Source: Avoscillospira sp045580485 (lineage in GTDB: Bacteria > Bacillota > Clostridia > Oscillospirales > Oscillospiraceae). Taken from it: a stretch of DNA of 64,000 bases. Location of the stretch: positions 1 to 64,000 of the forward strand of contig JAZNNW010000129.1 in the NCBI GenBank assembly GCA_045580485.1, written 5' to 3'. The notes under the pieces were generated by a model, which worked only from the letters and a program-made list of their open reading frames with translations, made no database searches and was not told the DNA's origin. A program made the translations under genes and the position numbers. Shown one piece after another: positions 60,723-64,000 of this stretch (position 1 is its first letter; every line of letters starts with the position of its first letter).

Positions 60723-61346
60723 ATGGAACAAAAATTTGTATCGGCATCCGGAAAAACACTGCAATACCTGCGGTTTGTACCGGAAAAAGAGGGTAAGCTG
60801 CCCCTTGTTCTCTACATACACGGAGCCGGATCCCGCGGCGAAGATCTGGCTGTGCTCAGAGACAATCCGGCTTTGGGCGGAATTCTGGCTCATGGCGGTA
60901 AAGATGCCATTGTAACAGCACCCCAATGCCATGCCGATACGTGGTTTGAGTTGTACGAAACCCTGCTGGAATTCATAGATTTCCAGATCCGGCAGCCCAA
61001 TGTGGATGACGCCAGAGTTTACATCACGGGAGCCAGCATGGGCGGATACACGACATGGCAGCTATGTATGTCACGCCCCCATTGGTTTGCAGCGGCTGTG
61101 CCCATCTGCGGCGGCGGTATGTACTGGAATGCCGCCCGGCTGAAAGATCTGCCCATCTGGGCTTTTCACGGTGCGCTGGACACAACCGTGTATGCCGAAG
61201 AAAGCATAAAAATGGTACGGGCCGTCAATCAAAACGGCGGCAGCGCCAAATTGACCGTATTCCCGCAGGACAGCCACGATTCCTGGACAAGCGCCTATGG
61301 GGCTGAAGAATTGTGGACATGGCTGTTTCAACAGAAAAGGAGCTGA
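60723..61346 (+). CDS. Alpha/beta-hydrolase (esterase/dienelactone-hydrolase type)
   Basis: 207 residues. Nucleophile in GASMGG (near 116), catalytic Asp in GALDTTV and His in DSHDSW (near 186), oxyanion region YIHGAGSRGED. No signal peptide, so cytoplasmic. ATG 60723 is 9 bases after GGAG; ATG 60717 overlaps the previous stop and is too close. It may remove ester groups (acetyl, methyl or feruloyl) from imported sugars. Confidence 0.83.
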   Translation: MEQKFVSASGKTLQYLRFVPEKEGKLPLVLYIHGAGSRGEDLAVLRDNPALGGILAHGGKDAIVTAPQCHADTWFELYETLLEFIDFQIRQPNVDDARVYITGASMGGYTTWQLCMSRPHWFAAAVPICGGGMYWNAARLKDLPIWAFHGALDTTVYAEESIKMVRAVNQNGGSAKLTVFPQDSHDSWTSAYGAEELWTWLFQQKRS

Positions 61347-61351
61347 AATCC

Positions 61352-62266
61352 ATGAATTTTAACGACAGAAAGAAAATTATCCAACTGACACCCCTGTGGA
61401 AAGGCGAGCGTCTGCCCGACGGCAGACCCAAGGTAGAAGACAAGTATCTCGATGCCCTCTACGGCATGACGCTGGAGGAGGTCTGGAAACCGATTTTCGT
61501 CCTCGGCTATGAGCATCAGTTTGTTGGCGGCGGCGAAAACCCCATGCATACCCTCCATGACGACGGACGGAAGCTGGTTGGCCGTGCCGTGACCTGCACT
61601 TACTGCCCCACCCGTCCCGATCTGCATGACGTGCAGTTTGGCCGCGGTGCGGAGGACGGTCTGCAGGGCAACTACAACCAGTGGGTCATCGACCGGCTCT
61701 ATGAGCGGGATGTCGTTGTCTGCGATATGTACGACAAAATTTACAAGGGCACCTTCCTTGGCGGCAACCTGACCACCGCACTGCAGAAGCATACCAAAAC
61801 CGGCGGCGCCGTCATCTGGGGCGGCATCCGCGATGTGGAGCAGATGAAAAAGGTGCCCGATGTGCAGGTCTATTACAGAGGCATCGATCCCACACCCATC
61901 CGCGAGTTTGTCATGAAGGACTGGAACGATATTACCAACTTCGGCGGTGCAGTCTGTCTGCCCGGTGACATCGTCTTCGGTGCCGGCGGCGGTGTGCTGT
62001 TCATCCCTGCCCATCTGGTGGCAGATGTGGTGGAAGGTGCAGCCAAGACCCATGTGAAGGACGATTTCGGTTTTGAAATGATCGGTCAGGGCAAGTTTAC
62101 CACCGCCCAGATCGACCGCAATACCTGGACAGAGGAAATGCTGGATATGCTGACCCATTGGATCGCCACCGACCCCAGAGGAGAAGCCTATCGGGATCTG
62201 GATTGGTCCAAGGAATATGACCTTGCCAGAAACGGCGACCCCAACGACACCCAGACTGCTCTGTAA
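61352..62266 (+). CDS. RraA-family protein (aldolase-like)
   Basis: 304 residues, longer than plain RraA. Motifs GRAVTCTYCP, DMYDKIYKGTFLGGNL and GGIRDVEQM correspond to the RraA/HMG-aldolase fold, whose members cleave keto acids or bind RNase E. In this operon an aldolase or decarboxylase role on a keto-sugar acid is more likely. AAGGAG precedes ATG 61352. Confidence 0.8.
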   Translation: MNFNDRKKIIQLTPLWKGERLPDGRPKVEDKYLDALYGMTLEEVWKPIFVLGYEHQFVGGGENPMHTLHDDGRKLVGRAVTCTYCPTRPDLHDVQFGRGAEDGLQGNYNQWVIDRLYERDVVVCDMYDKIYKGTFLGGNLTTALQKHTKTGGAVIWGGIRDVEQMKKVPDVQVYYRGIDPTPIREFVMKDWNDITNFGGAVCLPGDIVFGAGGGVLFIPAHLVADVVEGAAKTHVKDDFGFEMIGQGKFTTAQIDRNTWTEEMLDMLTHWIATDPRGEAYRDLDWSKEYDLARNGDPNDTQTAL

Positions 62267-62278
62267 GGAGGCAATACG

Positions 62279-63007
62279 ATGAAAACAGCACTTGTGACCG
62301 GTTCCTCCAGAGGCATTGGCAGAGCCATCGCCATCCGTCTGGCAAAGGACGGGTACCGGGTTCTGGTCCACGCCGCGGTCAATATGGCAAAAGCCGAAGA
62401 AACCAAAGCTGTAATTCTCAAAAACGGCGGTGAGGCAGAGATTCTCGTTGCCAACCTGACCGATCTGGAGCAGACTAAAGTCCTTTGTGAAAAAATGGGT
62501 GAGGTGGATGTACTGGTGCTCAACGCCTCCATTCAGTACCGCACTCCCTGGCAGGAAATTTCCCCCGAAGCCTGCTGTGAGCAGCTGAACTGCAACTTCA
62601 CCTCCTCCATGCTGCTCATTCAGGCAGCCGCCAAGCACATGAAGCAGCAGAAGTGGGGCAGAGTGGTTACCATCGGCTCCGTGCAGGAAGCCAAGCCTCA
62701 TCCTGATATGCTGGTCTATGCCGCTTCCAAGGCCGCCCAGACCAATATGATGCAGTCCCTTTCCCTGCAGCTGGCAAAGGACGGCATCACCGTCAACAAT
62801 GTAGCACCCGGCGTCATCTACACCGATCGGAATGTGGCAGCACTTTCCGATGCGGAATATGCCCAAAAGGTCACCAATTCCATCCCCGTAGGCTTTTACG
62901 GCGTGCCGGAGGACTGTGCCGGTATCGTCAGCCTGCTTTGCTCCGAGGAAGGCCGCTATATCACCGGTCAAAGCATCTATGTGGACGGCGGCAAGAGCAT
63001 CCAGTAA
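62279..63007 (+). CDS. Short-chain dehydrogenase/reductase
   Basis: 242 residues with TGSSRGIGRA (7-16, cofactor), catalytic YAASK (near 148-152) and Ser before it, and GQSIYVDGG at the end: a classical FabG-like SDR. NAD(P)-dependent oxidation or reduction of a sugar-derived alcohol or keto group is expected. 12 bp behind the RraA-like gene, with AAGGAGG. Confidence 0.9.
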   Translation: MKTALVTGSSRGIGRAIAIRLAKDGYRVLVHAAVNMAKAEETKAVILKNGGEAEILVANLTDLEQTKVLCEKMGEVDVLVLNASIQYRTPWQEISPEACCEQLNCNFTSSMLLIQAAAKHMKQQKWGRVVTIGSVQEAKPHPDMLVYAASKAAQTNMMQSLSLQLAKDGITVNNVAPGVIYTDRNVAALSDAEYAQKVTNSIPVGFYGVPEDCAGIVSLLCSEEGRYITGQSIYVDGGKSIQ

Positions 63008-63018
63008 GAGGTGACAGT

Positions 63019-63708
63019 ATGAAACTGACATGGATCGGCCAAAGCGGCTATGTGCTGGAAACAGCACGGACAAAAATTATCCTCGACCCCTATCTTTCCG
63101 ATGTGGTCAACCGTGTGGCAGGCAGACCCCGCTTGGTGGAAGCACCCTTCGCACCCAGAGATGTGAACGCCGATGCCATCATCTGCACCCATGACCATCT
63201 GGATCATCTGGATGTGGACGCGGTGGCGGAGATGAATCGGAACATCCCCTTTCTCACCACCAAAGAGGGCAAAGTGAAACTGGAGAACATGGGTTTCACC
63301 AAGGTCACGGCTCTGGGAGCAGGCCAGTCTGCCCTGCTGGGCGATGTGACCATTCACGCAGTCTTCGCTCACCATACAGTAGAGGCCTTTGGTGTGGTCA
63401 TAGAAGCAGAGGGACAGACCCTCTACTTCTCCGGCGATACCCTCTATGACGAAGAACTTTTCTCCATTGCCGATTTCTGTCCGGATTTTACCTTTATCTG
63501 CATCAACGGCAAGCTGGGAAACATGAATGTGGTGGAAGCAGCCCTCACCGCAAACAGGATCGGTGCCAAGGTCAGCATCCCCACCCATTATGGCATGTTC
63601 GCCTCCAACACGGAGGACCCTACCCGGTTTACGGCATTGGTGAACAACAGCCGGATTCTGGAATACAACCAAACATACGACACAGTAGAATTGCTGAGAG
63701 GAGAATGA
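63019..63708 (+). CDS. Metallo-beta-lactamase-fold hydrolase (UlaG-like)
   Basis: 229 residues. Zinc motif THDHLDH (near 55-61), then H in FAHHTVE and D in FSGDTLYD. Closest in form to UlaG-type lactonases, which open sugar-acid lactones. GAGGTGACAGT precedes ATG 63019; the earlier frame lies in the SDR gene. Confidence 0.87.
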   Translation: MKLTWIGQSGYVLETARTKIILDPYLSDVVNRVAGRPRLVEAPFAPRDVNADAIICTHDHLDHLDVDAVAEMNRNIPFLTTKEGKVKLENMGFTKVTALGAGQSALLGDVTIHAVFAHHTVEAFGVVIEAEGQTLYFSGDTLYDEELFSIADFCPDFTFICINGKLGNMNVVEAALTANRIGAKVSIPTHYGMFASNTEDPTRFTALVNNSRILEYNQTYDTVELLRGE

Positions 63709-63712
63709 TCTT

Positions 63713-64000
63713 ATGTCTGACAGAAGAAAGGTTCTGGACCTGTTTGAGGCCCAGAAGGAGTATATGGAAAGCCGTGTGGAGCATGGCATTGAGCAGTACC
63801 GCAAGGGCTTCGGCTATATCACCGTCACCGATTCCGAAGGCAAGGCAGTTCCCAATGCACAGGTGAAGGTAAAGCAGACCGGACATGAATTCCGTTTCGG
63901 TGCCAACATTTTCATGCTGGACGAACTGGAGACCCCCGAGAAGAACGAGGCCTACAAGAAGCACTTTGCAGAGCTGTTCAACATGGCCACCCTGCCCTTC
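63713..64000 (+). CDS. GH10-like endo-xylanase (partial, N-terminus)
   Basis: First 96 codons only; the gene continues past the window. No signal peptide. After a short helical start there is a small beta-sandwich piece (YITVTDSEGKAVPNAQVKV) and then FRFGANIFMLDELET and AELFNMATLPF, the start of glycoside hydrolase family 10 barrels. As an intracellular enzyme it would cut imported xylo-oligosaccharides. GAGAGGAG precedes ATG 63713. Confidence 0.75.
   Translation, partial: MSDRRKVLDLFEAQKEYMESRVEHGIEQYRKGFGYITVTDSEGKAVPNAQVKVKQTGHEFRFGANIFMLDELETPEKNEAYKKHFAELFNMATLPF

Noticed and set aside
59362..60759. 465-codon minus-strand frame
   Set aside because: Antisense to the dehydratase gene, composition shadow.
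61328..63073. 581-codon minus-strand frame
   Set aside because: Antisense to three well-supported genes (RraA-like, SDR, MBL).
1..64000. CRISPR arrays, rRNA or intact insertion sequences
   Set aside because: No regularly spaced repeats, rRNA signatures or transposase genes were seen anywhere in the window.

Overview
The window looks like a chromosome segment of a spore-forming, low-to-mid GC Gram-positive bacterium of the class Clostridia, most likely a gut Oscillospiraceae/Ruminococcaceae-type organism. The evidence is the gene content and order (DUF177-rpmF, der-plsY-gpsA, hprK-murB-rapZ-whiA-dnaE, prmC-recA-recX-rimO-pgsA, spoVAD-spoVAE, smpB next to ssrA), consensus TTGACA/TATAAT promoters with 17-bp spacers, strong AAGGAGG ribosome binding sites, and HprK, WhiA and SpoVA proteins. 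I cannot name the species.

Layout. 1-34.1 kb is a dense core-genome block: polyamine transporter potA-potB (cut by the window start), a pseudouridine synthase, ribosomal proteins L32 and L28, Der, phospholipid enzymes, HPr kinase, MurB, RapZ, WhiA, DnaE, a lipoprotein-response regulator-histidine kinase operon, a DUF1385 membrane protein, PrmC, RecA, RecX, RimO, PgsA, a DMT exporter, spoVAD-spoVAE with a tiny Asn/Gln-rich ORF behind them, DusB, an ECF sigma/anti-sigma pair, a HAD phosphatase, an MFS pseudogene, tmRNA-ppi-smpB, an SOS-boxed dinB operon and a low-molecular-weight tyrosine phosphatase.

34.06-45.0 kb is integrative element 1 (about 10.9 kb). It is bounded by a 31-bp imperfect repeat that coincides with the first codons of the phosphatase gene, and carries short GGTGTCA direct repeats inside both ends. 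It encodes Int and Xis, a phage/plasmid-type NTPase whose 5' end appears frameshifted, three XRE-type regulators, ArdC, a catalytic-domain-only tyrosine recombinase, an integrase-fold protein lacking catalytic motifs, and a two-gene cargo unit (membrane protein plus zinc-ribbon protein). It has no relaxase or transfer apparatus.

45.0-58.4 kb is a second accessory region that starts with another Int and Xis, as expected for tandem insertion into the same target. It carries an HTH-DUF3883-HTH protein, a mobilisation-like protein with a possible oriT upstream, a Fic protein, a SpoIIM-like membrane protein, a WYL regulator followed by an unknown gene and a PD-(D/E)XK nuclease-like gene, a PcfJ-like gene between two near-identical hairpins, and a HAD-like gene. 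Two 230-bp direct repeats lie at 50.7 and 58.1 kb. The far end of this element was not found.

58.4-64.0 kb returns to core-like composition: an AraC regulator diverges from an operon of enolase-superfamily dehydratase, esterase, RraA-like protein, SDR, metallo-hydrolase and the start of a GH10-like xylanase, which fits uptake and breakdown of plant-derived sugar acids. The most interesting places are the WYL-effector module with a relic of a second WYL gene, the tandem att structure, the short recombinase with inverted repeats, and the candidate sigma-G-driven Asn/Gln-rich spore peptide.
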